NCBI GenBank assembly: GCA_021324295.1 | Contig: JAJPJJ010000075.1 | Location: 1-64,000, forward strand | DNA: 64,000 nt | From: Bacillota bacterium | GTDB lineage: Bacteria > Sysuimicrobiota > Sysuimicrobiia > Sysuimicrobiales > Segetimicrobiaceae | Direction of reading: 5' to 3' | In this document: positions 34,432 through 43,861 of the stretch, piece after piece | How the letters are laid out: each line of letters begins with the position of its first letter | Position numbering within the stretch: position 1 is the stretch's first letter | Position numbers and translations under genes: made by a program | The notes under the pieces: model-generated | Seen by the model: only the letters and a program-made list of their open reading frames with translations | The model's database searches: none | What the model was told of the DNA's origin: nothing

Positions 34432-34940
34432 CGCGCGAGGCTGCGCAGACGCTCTTCCCGCTCCTTGCAGCGGATGCATAGCCGCGCGTACGGGATGGCG
34501 CGGAGCCGGTTCGCGTCGATCGACTGACCGCACCCCTCGCAGACCCCGTACGTCCCCTGGCGGATCTTGCGGAGGGCCTCCTCCACCATCTGCAGCATCC
34601 CCTGCACGCTGCTCTCGAGGGCCAGGCCCTTCTCCCGCTCGAACGTCTCGGTGGCCACGTCGACGAGGTCGTCCTCGTAGCCGGAGATATCCGCGACCGG
34701 CTTCTCCTCCGTCCTGACCTGGTGTTCCTCCATCTGGGAGAGCTCCTGGCGCAGGCGGCGACGCTCCTCGAGCAGCAGCCGGGTGTACGCCTCGTACCGC
34801 CCGGCCGGAATGCGGTCCGGCCGCGCGGGTTGAGCCCGGTCCGGGGAGGCTGTCCGGGCCTTGCGCGCGGCCGTGGGACCGGGCCGCGTGTCCCGGGCAC
34901 GACGCCGGGGCGTCGACTTGGATGGGCGCTTCTGCGGCAT
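34428..34940 (-). CDS. DksA/TraR-family zinc-finger protein
   Basis: 170 residues. A basic N-terminal tail (1-45), a coiled-coil (EAYTRLLLEERRRLRQELSQ and onward) and a C4 zinc finger (Cys134, 137, 155, 158; CEGC and CIRC). Such proteins in Gram-positives resemble YteA/DksA and may bind RNA polymerase. The ATG at 34940 directly abuts the racemase stop, with GGAGG 6 bases upstream. In many genomes this gene sits between ileS and lspA, as here. Confidence 0.92.
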   Translation of the reverse strand: MPQKRPSKSTPRRRARDTRPGPTAARKARTASPDRAQPARPDRIPAGRYEAYTRLLLEERRRLRQELSQMEEHQVRTEEKPVADISGYEDDLVDVATETFEREKGLALESSVQGMLQMVEEALRKIRQGTYGVCEGCGQSIDANRLRAIPYARLCIRCKEREERLRSLAR

Positions 34941-35735
34941 TCAGGTCCTCCTCACGGGCTCGGCGGGTCCCTGGGTAGTGAGGTGCGCCTTGTGCGAACG
35001 CCGGGATGCCCGCGGAAATTCCCCGGCCTCCCGGATCACCGCCCGGGCCAGGATCTCGGTCCCATCCAGAACGGGCACCGCCGCCCACCGTGCACCGGCG
35101 ACGAGCGGCAGCTCGGTGCACCCGAGCACGATCGCGCGGGCGCCGCTCCGGACCAGGGCCGCCGCTGCCTCCCGCACCCGGCCCCGGACCGCCGGGCCGA
35201 GGTCCCCGGCTTTGATCGCGCGGATCGCCCCCATGACGCGTTCCTGGTGCGCGGGATCCGGCTCCACCACCGTGATCCCCCGTGCCTCGAACGCCCGGTG
35301 GTACAGGCCGGCCCGGACAGTCGCGGTGGTGGCCAGCAGGCCGACCCGGCGCGGCGCCGGGCGCAGGCGGCTCGCTGCGGCGGCCACCTCCTCCGCGAGA
35401 TCCAGCACCGGGATCCCCGCGGCACGCCGGATCGCGTCGAGGAAGACGTGCGCGGAGTTACAGGGGATCGCGATCAGGTCGGCCCCGGCCCGGACGAGCC
35501 GCCGCGCGGCGGCGACGAGCGCCGGCGTCGGATCCGGCCCGGCCCCGAGGACCGCGGCGGTGCGGTCGGGGATCGTCGGGTCGCTGTCGATGATCACGTG
35601 CAGGTGATCCTGGTCGCGGCGCGCCGGCGTGAGCCGGACGAGCTTCGTGTAGAAGTCCGCGGTTGCCAGGGGGCCCATGCCCCCCAGGACCCCGACGACC
35701 CTCCTCCGCGCCGCCGCGACCGCGCCGGGGCTCAC
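34941..35735 (-). CDS. Aspartate/glutamate racemase family protein
   Basis: 264 residues. N-terminus VVGVLGGMGPLATADFYTKL, then the two catalytic cysteines in IPCNSAH (Cys92) and LGCTELPL (Cys206). This is the aspartate-racemase branch rather than MurI, judged by GGMGPLAT. It could supply D-amino acids for the wall or act on another substrate such as hydantoin derivatives. The GTG at 35735 overlaps the ileS stop (GTGA). An unusual passenger between ileS and dksA/lspA. Confidence 0.9.
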   Translation of the reverse strand: MSPGAVAAARRRVVGVLGGMGPLATADFYTKLVRLTPARRDQDHLHVIIDSDPTIPDRTAAVLGAGPDPTPALVAAARRLVRAGADLIAIPCNSAHVFLDAIRRAAGIPVLDLAEEVAAAASRLRPAPRRVGLLATTATVRAGLYHRAFEARGITVVEPDPAHQERVMGAIRAIKAGDLGPAVRGRVREAAAALVRSGARAIVLGCTELPLVAGARWAAVPVLDGTEILARAVIREAGEFPRASRRSHKAHLTTQGPAEPVRRT

Positions 35736-38700
35736 CGCCGCCTCCCGTCGGGTCCGGTCCTGGCGGGCGCGATCCCCAGCCGGACCTCGCGCCCATCCAG
35801 GCGCACCGCCTTTCGGTGCACCCGGTCGTCCGCGGGGATCCCGGAACGGGCGTCGCGGGCGAGCACCTCGCGCAGCACGTACTCGCGATGCGCCCGCAGG
35901 AGGTCCGCGACGGCGTCGTCGCCCTCGTAGTAGAGCGTGATCCGGTCCGCGATCGCGAGGCCCGCCTCCTTCCGCATCTGCTGAACCTGATGGACCAGCT
36001 CCCGCGCCATGCCTTCCCGGATCAGGTCCTCGCTGAGCGCGGTCTCCAGCGCCACCCAGTTCCCCCCGTCGCCGGCGCCGGCCAGACCCGGCCGCCAGTG
36101 CATCCGGACGTCGACCTCGGAGCGCTCGAGCACGACCTCCTCGCCGTCCGGGAGGCGGAGCCGGTACGGCTCGCCCTCCGGGGTGCGCTCCACGAGGGAC
36201 TGCCCGTGCTCGCGGAGCGCGCCGACGATCACGGGGAGCCGGCCGGCAAATCTGGGGCCGAGGAGATCGAACCGCGGGCGCACCTCCAGGCGGCCGAGCG
36301 CGGCCGGGCTGCCGGCGAACCGGATCTCCTTCACGTTCAGCTCCTCCCGGACGTGCTCCACCAGCTCCGCGAAGCGATCGACCGATCCGCTGCGGTCCAC
36401 CATCGTGGCCGACGCGAGCGGCTGGCGGACCCGGAGGCCGGCCTCCCCGCGCGCAGCCCGCCCCAGGGACACCAGGCGCCGCGCCTGCTCCGTTGCCGCC
36501 TCGAGGTCCCGGTCGATCGCCGATGCGTCGGCCCGCGGCATGTCGCAGAGGTGGACGCTCACCGGCGCGCGGAGGTCCACGGACCGGACGAGGTTCTGGT
36601 AGAGGGCTTCCGCGAGGAACGGGACGAACGGCGCGAGCAACTTGGCGAGCGTGACCAGCACCTCGTGGAGCGTCTGGTACGCCGCCTGCTTGTCCGCATC
36701 CGCTTCCGACTTCCAATACCGGCGCCGCCCGCGCCGCACGTACCAGAGGGAGAGGTCCTCCACGAACCGCTCGATCGGGCGCGCCGCGCCCGCCGGGTCG
36801 TAGTCGTCCAGCCGGTCCCGGACGGTCTCGACGAGGCCGGCGAGGCGCGAGCGGATCCACCGGTCGAGCAGGCCCGGCGCGGCCGCCGCGCCCGAGGCCC
36901 CGGGCGTCCACCCGTCCAGGTTGGCGTAGGTCACGAAGAACGCGTAGACGTTCCACAGGGGCAGGATGAACCGGCGCCGCACCTCGTCCCCGGGCCCGTA
37001 CCCGAAGTTGATGTTCTGGGCCGGGCTCTGGACCGCGTACAGCCACCGCACCACGTCGGCGCCCATCCGCTCCGCGGCGTCGTTGAACTCGATCATGTTG
37101 CCCCAGCTCTTGTGCATCTCGCGGCCGCGCTCATCCCGGACCGTCGCATGGCCGAGGCACACCCGGTACGGCTCGCGGTTCTCAAGCACGGTGCTCATCA
37201 CCAGCATCGAGTAGAACCAGTTCCGGTACTGGCCGGGGAAGGCCTCGGTGATGAAGTCCGCGGGGAACCACTCCCGCCACCGCTCGCGGTCCTGCCGGTA
37301 CCCCATCGTCGAGTACGGCACGATCCCCGCGTCCAGCCACGGGTTGCCCACGTCCAGGATGCGGGAGACGACCTCGCCGCACCGGGAGCACCGGATCTTG
37401 ACCGCGTCGATCCACGGCCGGTGCGGCGTGTGGCCGGCGAACGTCTCCCACCCCGCCACGGCCCGCTCCCGCAGCTCGTGCTCGCTGCCGATCACCTCGA
37501 ACGACCCGCACCGGTGGCACTCCCAGATCGGCAGCGCCAGCCCCCAGTACCGCTTCTTGCTGATCATCCAGTCGTGCATGTTGCGCAGCCAGTCGAGCTC
37601 CCGCTCCAGGCCGAACTCGGGAATCCAGCGGATCCGCCGCGCGATCGCCATCATCGGCTCCCGCAGCGGGTCCATCGCGATGAACCACTCGTCGACGAGG
37701 CGGAACACGAGCTGGCTCCCGCACCGCCAGCACAGCGGGTACCGGTGCGTGTAGTCGGCCGCATGGTAGAGCAGCCCGCGCCGTTCGAGGTCCTCCTTGA
37801 TCGGCGCGCCGACGTCGTAGACGTGGCGGCCGGCGAGCCAGCCGTACGGCTCGGTGAACACGCCGAACTCGTCGATCGGCGCGAGCACGCTGAGCCCGTG
37901 CGCCTTCCCGAGCGCGAAGTCCTCGGCGCCGCAGCCGGGCGCGATGTGCACGAGGCCCGTCCCCTCCACCGCGCTCACGTCCGTCCACGGCACGACCCGG
38001 TGCGTCACGCCCTGCTGGGCGGGGAGGTCGTCGAAGGGGCCGGTGTAGGTCCACCCCACCATCTCCGCGCCCGGGAGCTCCCGCACGATGCGGTACGGCC
38101 CGCGGAGCGCGTCCAGGCGCTCCCGCACCACGTAGTAGCTCTCCCGCCCCTGCTGGGCCTGGACGTACGCGAGGTCCGGGTGCACCGCGACGGCCACGTT
38201 GCTCGTGAGCGTCCACGGCGTGGTCGTCCAGACCAGGAGGTACTCGCCCGGCCGGCCGGCGAGCGGCAGCCGGACCCACAGGCCGAGGTGGGTCACCTCC
38301 TGATACCCTTCGGTGACGATCTCGTGCTCGGAGATCCCGGTGCTGCACCGCGGGCACCACGGCATGACATCGTGGCCCTTGTAGATGAGCCCGCGCTCCC
38401 AGCACCGCTTGAGAAACATCCAGATGCAGTAGTTGTTCTCGTCGGACATCGTGTAGTAGGAATGGTCCCAGTCCATCCAGTAGCCGAGGCGGAGCGACTG
38501 CTGCGTCTGCACGCCGGCGTAGTGGAGCACGCGCGCCTTGCATCGCTCCACGAACTCGGCGATCCCGTACCGCTCGATGTCGCGCTTGCTCGTGAAGCCG
38601 AGCTCCTTCTCCACCTCGACCTCGACCCACAGCCCCTGGCAGTCGAACCCGTTCTGGTAGCGCTGCCGGTGGCCCAGCATCGTGTGGTAGCGGCAGAACA

Positions 38701-38905
38701 GGTCCTTGTACGTCCGCCCCCACGCGTGGTGCACGCCCATGGGGTTGTTGGCGGTGATCGGCCCGTCGAGGAACGACCAGCGGACCGGGGCGTCCGCGTT
38801 GCGGGCGATGTACTTCGCGAGGATCCCCTCCTGCCGCCACCACGCGAGCAGCGCCCGCTCCTGGGCGGGGAAGTCGATCCTGGTGTCCACCGGCTGAAAC
38901 GGCAT
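35732..38905 (-). CDS. ileS: Isoleucyl-tRNA synthetase, type-2-like, with altered signature motifs
   Basis: Charges tRNA-Ile. 1057 residues: catalytic Rossmann halves, CP1 editing domain (with LLVWTTTPWTLTSNVAVAVHP), anticodon-binding domain and a C-terminal extension. The class I HIGH motif reads GVHH (Gly57-Val-His-His60 in NPMGVHHAWGRTYKD), i.e. the first and third positions of HxGH are swapped. The KMSKS loop reads MHKSWGN (597-603). The eukaryote-like type 2 IleRS group is linked to mupirocin resistance, and a GxHH variant has been associated with very high resistance. The ATG at 38905 has GGAGGAG 6 bases upstream. Expression is under a T-box leader. Confidence 0.95.
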   Translation of the reverse strand: MPFQPVDTRIDFPAQERALLAWWRQEGILAKYIARNADAPVRWSFLDGPITANNPMGVHHAWGRTYKDLFCRYHTMLGHRQRYQNGFDCQGLWVEVEVEKELGFTSKRDIERYGIAEFVERCKARVLHYAGVQTQQSLRLGYWMDWDHSYYTMSDENNYCIWMFLKRCWERGLIYKGHDVMPWCPRCSTGISEHEIVTEGYQEVTHLGLWVRLPLAGRPGEYLLVWTTTPWTLTSNVAVAVHPDLAYVQAQQGRESYYVVRERLDALRGPYRIVRELPGAEMVGWTYTGPFDDLPAQQGVTHRVVPWTDVSAVEGTGLVHIAPGCGAEDFALGKAHGLSVLAPIDEFGVFTEPYGWLAGRHVYDVGAPIKEDLERRGLLYHAADYTHRYPLCWRCGSQLVFRLVDEWFIAMDPLREPMMAIARRIRWIPEFGLERELDWLRNMHDWMISKKRYWGLALPIWECHRCGSFEVIGSEHELRERAVAGWETFAGHTPHRPWIDAVKIRCSRCGEVVSRILDVGNPWLDAGIVPYSTMGYRQDRERWREWFPADFITEAFPGQYRNWFYSMLVMSTVLENREPYRVCLGHATVRDERGREMHKSWGNMIEFNDAAERMGADVVRWLYAVQSPAQNINFGYGPGDEVRRRFILPLWNVYAFFVTYANLDGWTPGASGAAAAPGLLDRWIRSRLAGLVETVRDRLDDYDPAGAARPIERFVEDLSLWYVRRGRRRYWKSEADADKQAAYQTLHEVLVTLAKLLAPFVPFLAEALYQNLVRSVDLRAPVSVHLCDMPRADASAIDRDLEAATEQARRLVSLGRAARGEAGLRVRQPLASATMVDRSGSVDRFAELVEHVREELNVKEIRFAGSPAALGRLEVRPRFDLLGPRFAGRLPVIVGALREHGQSLVERTPEGEPYRLRLPDGEEVVLERSEVDVRMHWRPGLAGAGDGGNWVALETALSEDLIREGMARELVHQVQQMRKEAGLAIADRITLYYEGDDAVADLLRAHREYVLREVLARDARSGIPADDRVHRKAVRLDGREVRLGIAPARTGPDGRRR

Positions 38906-38953
38906 CCTGCTCCTCCTCGCGCTGCTGTGCGCCGCCGCGCGGACGGACCAACG

Positions 38954-38981
38954 AAAACCCCCGCCCACCAAGGGACGGGGG
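38954..38981 (-). terminator. Intrinsic terminator of the ileS T-box leader
   Basis: CCCCCGUCC pairs with GGGCGGGGG around a 6-base loop, followed by UUUU (38954-38957). It stands directly after the T-box sequence. Confidence 0.85.
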
Positions 38982-39215
38982 AACCGCGGTACCACCGCTC
39001 TTCGGACCGCGCCCGCCGCTCGGGGCCGGCCCGCGCCGCGGGCCTCGGGCGCGACGCCGCGGGGCGCTCCCCGGTGCCCGGGGGCTCCGGCGGGGCCCCG
39101 GGGGCGCGAGCCCCTCGGGCCGCGGCTCCGAAGGCGATCGCTGCCGCCGGTCTCCTGCCGGCTCGCCCCGCTCCCCGCCTCGGGCGGCAGCGGTGCTCCG
39201 TCATCGCCGTGTGTC
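38954..39215 (-). promoter_or_regulatory. T-box riboswitch upstream of ileS
   Basis: The T-box core AGCGGTGGTACCGCGG (38984-38999) precedes the terminator. The 5' part has a helix GCTGCCGCC/GGCGGCAGC enclosing the distal stem, and an ATC triplet (39136-39138) on its 3' side, an isoleucine codon and a candidate specifier. Stem I is less canonical than in the proC leader. The region fills the 373-bp gap between the glycosyltransferase gene and ileS. Confidence 0.85.
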
Positions 39216-39221
39216 CCGGCG

Positions 39222-39251
39222 ATTCTAGCACACGCGCGCGGACGCGGTCAA
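39222..39251 (-). promoter_or_regulatory. Sigma-70-type promoter of the ileS leader
   Basis: -35 TTGACC (39246-39251) and -10 TAGAAT (39222-39227) with an 18-base spacer, the same layout as the proC promoter. Confidence 0.8.
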
Positions 39252-39278
39252 TCGCGCCGCGTCGCGGCCCGGCGGCGC

Positions 39279-40744
39279 CTACCGGAGCGGCCCCGCGGCC
39301 TTCGGCCCCCGGTCGCCGCCGATCCGGGGCAGGCCGACCGGCGCCAGGACCTGCCCGGCGGGGTCTGGGGAGGCCACCGCCTCCGGCGCGGGCAACCCCG
39401 GCACCCCGGGCACCCCCAGGCCGCGGTGCTCCGTCTTCATCCACTCCAGGCGCCCCGTGAACACGCTGCGGGCGTAGCGGGCGAGCGCGAGCGGCAGCGA
39501 CACGGCCTGATGCATCGAGAACAGCAGGTAGCGGCCGGAACGCTGCAGCAGCTCGAGCGGTCCCCGGGCGCGCTCGATCCCGATGCTCATGACCATCGTG
39601 CAGATGAGCACGATCCAGTAGTACGTGTACAGGGGCTGGTGCGGCGCGGACAGCGCGGTCGCGACCGACAGCCGGTGCGTGAGCACGTTGATGAGCCAGC
39701 CCTCGGCCAGGTAGGCATAGCTCGTCAGCATCGACGTCGACAGCACGAGGGAGCCGGAGAGGAACACCAGGAAGTCGAGCCGTTTGTGCCAGGGCACCGG
39801 CGCCCGGAGCAGCGCCGCCGCGTGGTCGAACAGGCAGCGCAGGGAGCCCTCGGACCAGCGCGTGCGCTGCTGGATCAGCCCGCGCCAGCTCGCCACCGCT
39901 TCCTCCCAGACGATCACGTCCTCGCAGTAGTACACGGTCCACCCCCGCAGCGCGTAGCGCACCGCGAGGTCGATGTCCTCGGTGAGGGCGGCCTCGTTCC
40001 ACCCGCCCACCGCGTCGAGGGCGTCCCGGCGCGTCACCAGGCCGTTGCCGGTCAGGATCACCGCCCCGCCGAGCCGATGCCGGCTGCGCTGCGCGAGCGT
40101 CTGGAACACGACGTAGTCGTCGTCCTGGGCCTGCATCAGCAGGGTGCGCCGGCCGTCGTAGACGAGCTTCCGCGCCTGGACCGCCGCCACGCCGGGCTGC
40201 GCCAGGTACGGCACCAGGCGCTCGAGGAAGTCGGGCGCGACGCGCGCGTCCGCATCGAAGACGCAGATCGCCTCGCCGCGGGAGGCGGCGAGCCCCACGT
40301 TGAGCGCCACGGCCTTCCCGACGCCGTCCTCGGGAGCCGGCCGGACGATCGAGAAGTCGAGCTCCCGCCGCAGCGCCTCGAGCACCTCGGGCGTCCGGTC
40401 GGTGGACCGGTGGTCGACGACGATGACTTCGAAGTGGGGGCCCCCGCGCGGCCCGGCGTAGTCCAGGCTGCACAGGCACCGCACCGTATCGGCGATCACG
40501 TGCTCCTCGTTCCGGGCGGGGACGATCACGCTCACGAAGGGCCGGTACCCCCCGGGCGGCGGATCCGGGGCCTTCCTCAGCAGCATCCCACCGGCCATCA
40601 CGAGCGTGCCGTAGACGCTCGAGAGGAAGAACACCCAGGAGACCCACATCGCGTCCCGGGCGGCGAGGACGTGGATCGACAGCGCGAGCCAGACCACGGC
40701 GAGCAGGACCACCGTCGCCTTCCGCCGCAGCTGGGCCGGCTCCC

Positions 40745-40748
<4 letters not shown>
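39279..40748 (-). CDS. Membrane glycosyltransferase, family 2
   Basis: 489 residues: two N-terminal helices (TVVLLAVVWLALSIHVLAA, WVSWVFFLSSVYGTLVMAGG), a cytoplasmic GT-A domain and C-terminal helices. Motifs: VSVIVPARNEEHVIADT, VVDHRSTDRTPEVLEAL, FDADARVAPDFLERL (DxD-like DAD), TEDIDLAVRYALRGW and QQRTRWSEG, the processive Q-x-x-RW motif. It resembles polysaccharide synthases such as those making beta-linked glucosamine or glucan chains. The product is unknown. The ATG overlaps the mtnA stop as ATGA, an odd pairing. The C-terminal 60 residues are Pro/Gly-rich. Confidence 0.9.
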
Positions 40749-41824
<1,076 letters not shown>

Positions 41825-41860
41825 CGGACAGAGCCTCCTTCCCCGGTCCGGGCGTCGACG

Positions 41861-42274
41861 CTATTCGACGGGAAACAGCGGACCGGACGCCATCTGCTCG
41901 CGGAGCCGCTCGGCCGTGATGGACACGTGATGGGGCGTGAAGAGGAAGATCTCGTCTCCCACGCGGTGCATGTGCCCGTCGAGCGCGTACGCGACCCCGC
42001 TCAGGAAGTCCACGATCCGCTTCCCCAGGTCCTTGTTGGCGCCCCGCAGGTTGATGACGATCGGCCGGTGCGTCTTGAGGTAGTCCGCCGCCATCTGCGC
42101 CTCGTCGAAGGCGGCCGGCTCCAGCACGATGATCTCCATCTGCCGCTGCGTGTGCAGGCTGAAGATCGGCGCGCGCTGCGGTGATCCGTCCCCGGCCGCC
42201 GGGCGGCCGCCCGGCGCCTCCTCGTCATCTCCAAAGCCCAAGAAGCCCCACATCCGCTGCATGATTCGGCCCAT
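41861..42274 (-). CDS. sepF: Cell division protein SepF
   Basis: 137 residues. An N-terminal amphipathic helix (RIMQRMWGFLGFG) for membrane binding, a linker, and the SepF core with MEIIVLEPAAFDEAQMAADY, RPIVINLRGANKDLGKRIVDFLSG and GDEIFLFTPHHVSI. SepF anchors FtsZ at the membrane, alongside or instead of FtsA. FtsA is also present in this window. GGAGG lies 7 bases before the ATG. No divIVA or yggT gene follows. Confidence 0.95.
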   Translation of the reverse strand: MGRIMQRMWGFLGFGDDEEAPGGRPAAGDGSPQRAPIFSLHTQRQMEIIVLEPAAFDEAQMAADYLKTHRPIVINLRGANKDLGKRIVDFLSGVAYALDGHMHRVGDEIFLFTPHHVSITAERLREQMASGPLFPVE

Positions 42275-42361
42275 CGCTGCGCCTCCTACGCCGCTCCGTG
42301 CGCTGCTGTGATCGGTGCCGAGCTGGCTGTGCCGGGAGCCGCTGTCGAGACGTGGTCCGGA

Positions 42362-43039
42362 CTAGGTGAACAGCGCCCGTCCGATGCGGACCATCGTCGA
42401 GCCTTCCTCGACCGCGACCTCGAAGTCGTCTGTCATGCCCATCGAGAGGTGCTCCAGCTGTGCCTCGGGCAGCGCGTCCCGGAGCCGGTCGCGGAGGTCG
42501 CGCAGGCGCCGGAAGAACGGCCGGGCGTCCTCCGCCCGCGGGACGATCGGCGCGATCCCCATCAGGCCGCGGATGCGGAGGCCGGGCAGCCGGATCGCGC
42601 GCGCGAGCAGCTCCCCCACGGCTTCCGGGGCCACGCCGTGCTTCTGCGGCTCCCCGGAGATGTTCACCTGGATCAGGACCTCGGCGGGCCGGCCGGATGC
42701 GGCGGACGCCCGGCGGCTGATCTCCTCCGCGAGCGGGAGCGAGTCCACGGAATGGATCAAGTCGAACAGCCGCAGGGCCTCCCTGACCTTGTTCCGCTGC
42801 AGGCTGCCCACCAGGTGCCAGGACACGCCGTCGACCTCGCGCACCTTCTCGCGCGCCTCCTGGACGCGGTTCTCGCCGAACACCCGGAGCCCGCACGCCA
42901 CCGCGTCGCGGATGCGGTCCACGCCGACGGTCTTCGTCACCGCGACCAGGAGGACGTCCTCCGGCCGCCGGCCGCCGCGCGCGGCGGCCTCGGCGATCCT
43001 GGCCCGGACGCGCGCCACGTTCGTTGCGATATCCGCCAT
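42362..43039 (-). CDS. yggS: YggS/PLPBP-family PLP homeostasis protein
   Basis: 225 residues. PLP-binding Lys in LLVAVTKTVGVDRIRDAV, then GENRVQEAREKV, WHLVGSLQRNKVREAL, HSVDSLPLA and LSMGMTDDFEVAVEEGSTMVRIG, the complete family signature. It controls pyridoxal phosphate and amino-acid balance. It lies between pgeF and sepF, as in many Gram-positives. Confidence 0.96.
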   Translation of the reverse strand: MADIATNVARVRARIAEAAARGGRRPEDVLLVAVTKTVGVDRIRDAVACGLRVFGENRVQEAREKVREVDGVSWHLVGSLQRNKVREALRLFDLIHSVDSLPLAEEISRRASAASGRPAEVLIQVNISGEPQKHGVAPEAVGELLARAIRLPGLRIRGLMGIAPIVPRAEDARPFFRRLRDLRDRLRDALPEAQLEHLSMGMTDDFEVAVEEGSTMVRIGRALFT

Positions 43040-43078
43040 GGGCCGCTCCTGGCCGGCGTGGTATTCGACGGCGCGCGA

Positions 43079-43861
43079 CTATTCCCTCCGCGCGCTATCG
43101 CACAGGCGGATGCACGCCGCCATGCGCCCGGTCACGCGATCTCGCCGGTACGAGAAGAACAGGTCCGGCCGGCACCTCGTGCACCCTCCCACCGCCTCCA
43201 CGTGCTCCGGCGGCACTCCGCAGGCCGCGAGCTGGGCGCGGATCAGCGCGCGCAAATCGACGCGCCGGGGGAGCGCGCTCCCGGAGGGGGGCGCGAGCGG
43301 CGCGCCCGCCGCCTGCGCCGCGCGCTCCAGGGTCCGCGCCACGGCCGGGCCCACCTCGTAGCAGCACCCTCCGATCGCTGGGCCCAGCGCGACCCGCACG
43401 CTCCGCGGCACAGTCCCGAAGGCCTCGCGCATCCGGCGGAGCGCGGCGGGAACGATGCCGTCCGCCGTCCCGCGCCATCCGGCGTGGACCGCCGCGATCG
43501 CGGGGCGGGCGGGGTCGAGCATCAGCACGGGCACGCAGTCCGCCGCGTAGACAGCCAGCCACACCTCCGGCGACGCCGTGAGGAGGCCGTCGACGCCCCG
43601 GAGGACGCTGCCGGCATGCTCCCGCCCCACGACCGCGACGGCGGGGCCGTGGACCTGCTGGACCTCCACGAGGCGCTCCAGGCGCGCCCCCACGGAGGCG
43701 GCGACCCGGCGCCGGTTCTCGGCGACCGCCTCGGGGGCGTCGCCGGTGGTGTAGGCGAGGTTGAGGCTCTCGTAGCGGCCGCGGCTGACCCCGCCGCGCC
43801 GGGTCGTGAAGAGGGCCCGCGCGCCGGGCTCGAGGCCCCGCGCGCGCAGCAGCGGGGGCAT
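43079..43861 (-). CDS. pgeF: Peptidoglycan editing factor PgeF (YfiH / DUF152)
   Basis: 260 residues. Zinc/copper ligand motifs VQQVHGPAV, YAADCVPVLMLD and IAAVHAGWRGT, and GPAIGGCCYEVG, are all present. PgeF corrects wrong amino acids in muropeptide precursors; homologues also act on purine nucleosides. The ATG at 43861 overlaps the phnE stop by one base (TGATG), which couples a wall-quality gene to a transporter. Confidence 0.95.
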   Translation of the reverse strand: MPPLLRARGLEPGARALFTTRRGGVSRGRYESLNLAYTTGDAPEAVAENRRRVAASVGARLERLVEVQQVHGPAVAVVGREHAGSVLRGVDGLLTASPEVWLAVYAADCVPVLMLDPARPAIAAVHAGWRGTADGIVPAALRRMREAFGTVPRSVRVALGPAIGGCCYEVGPAVARTLERAAQAAGAPLAPPSGSALPRRVDLRALIRAQLAACGVPPEHVEAVGGCTRCRPDLFFSYRRDRVTGRMAACIRLCDSARRE

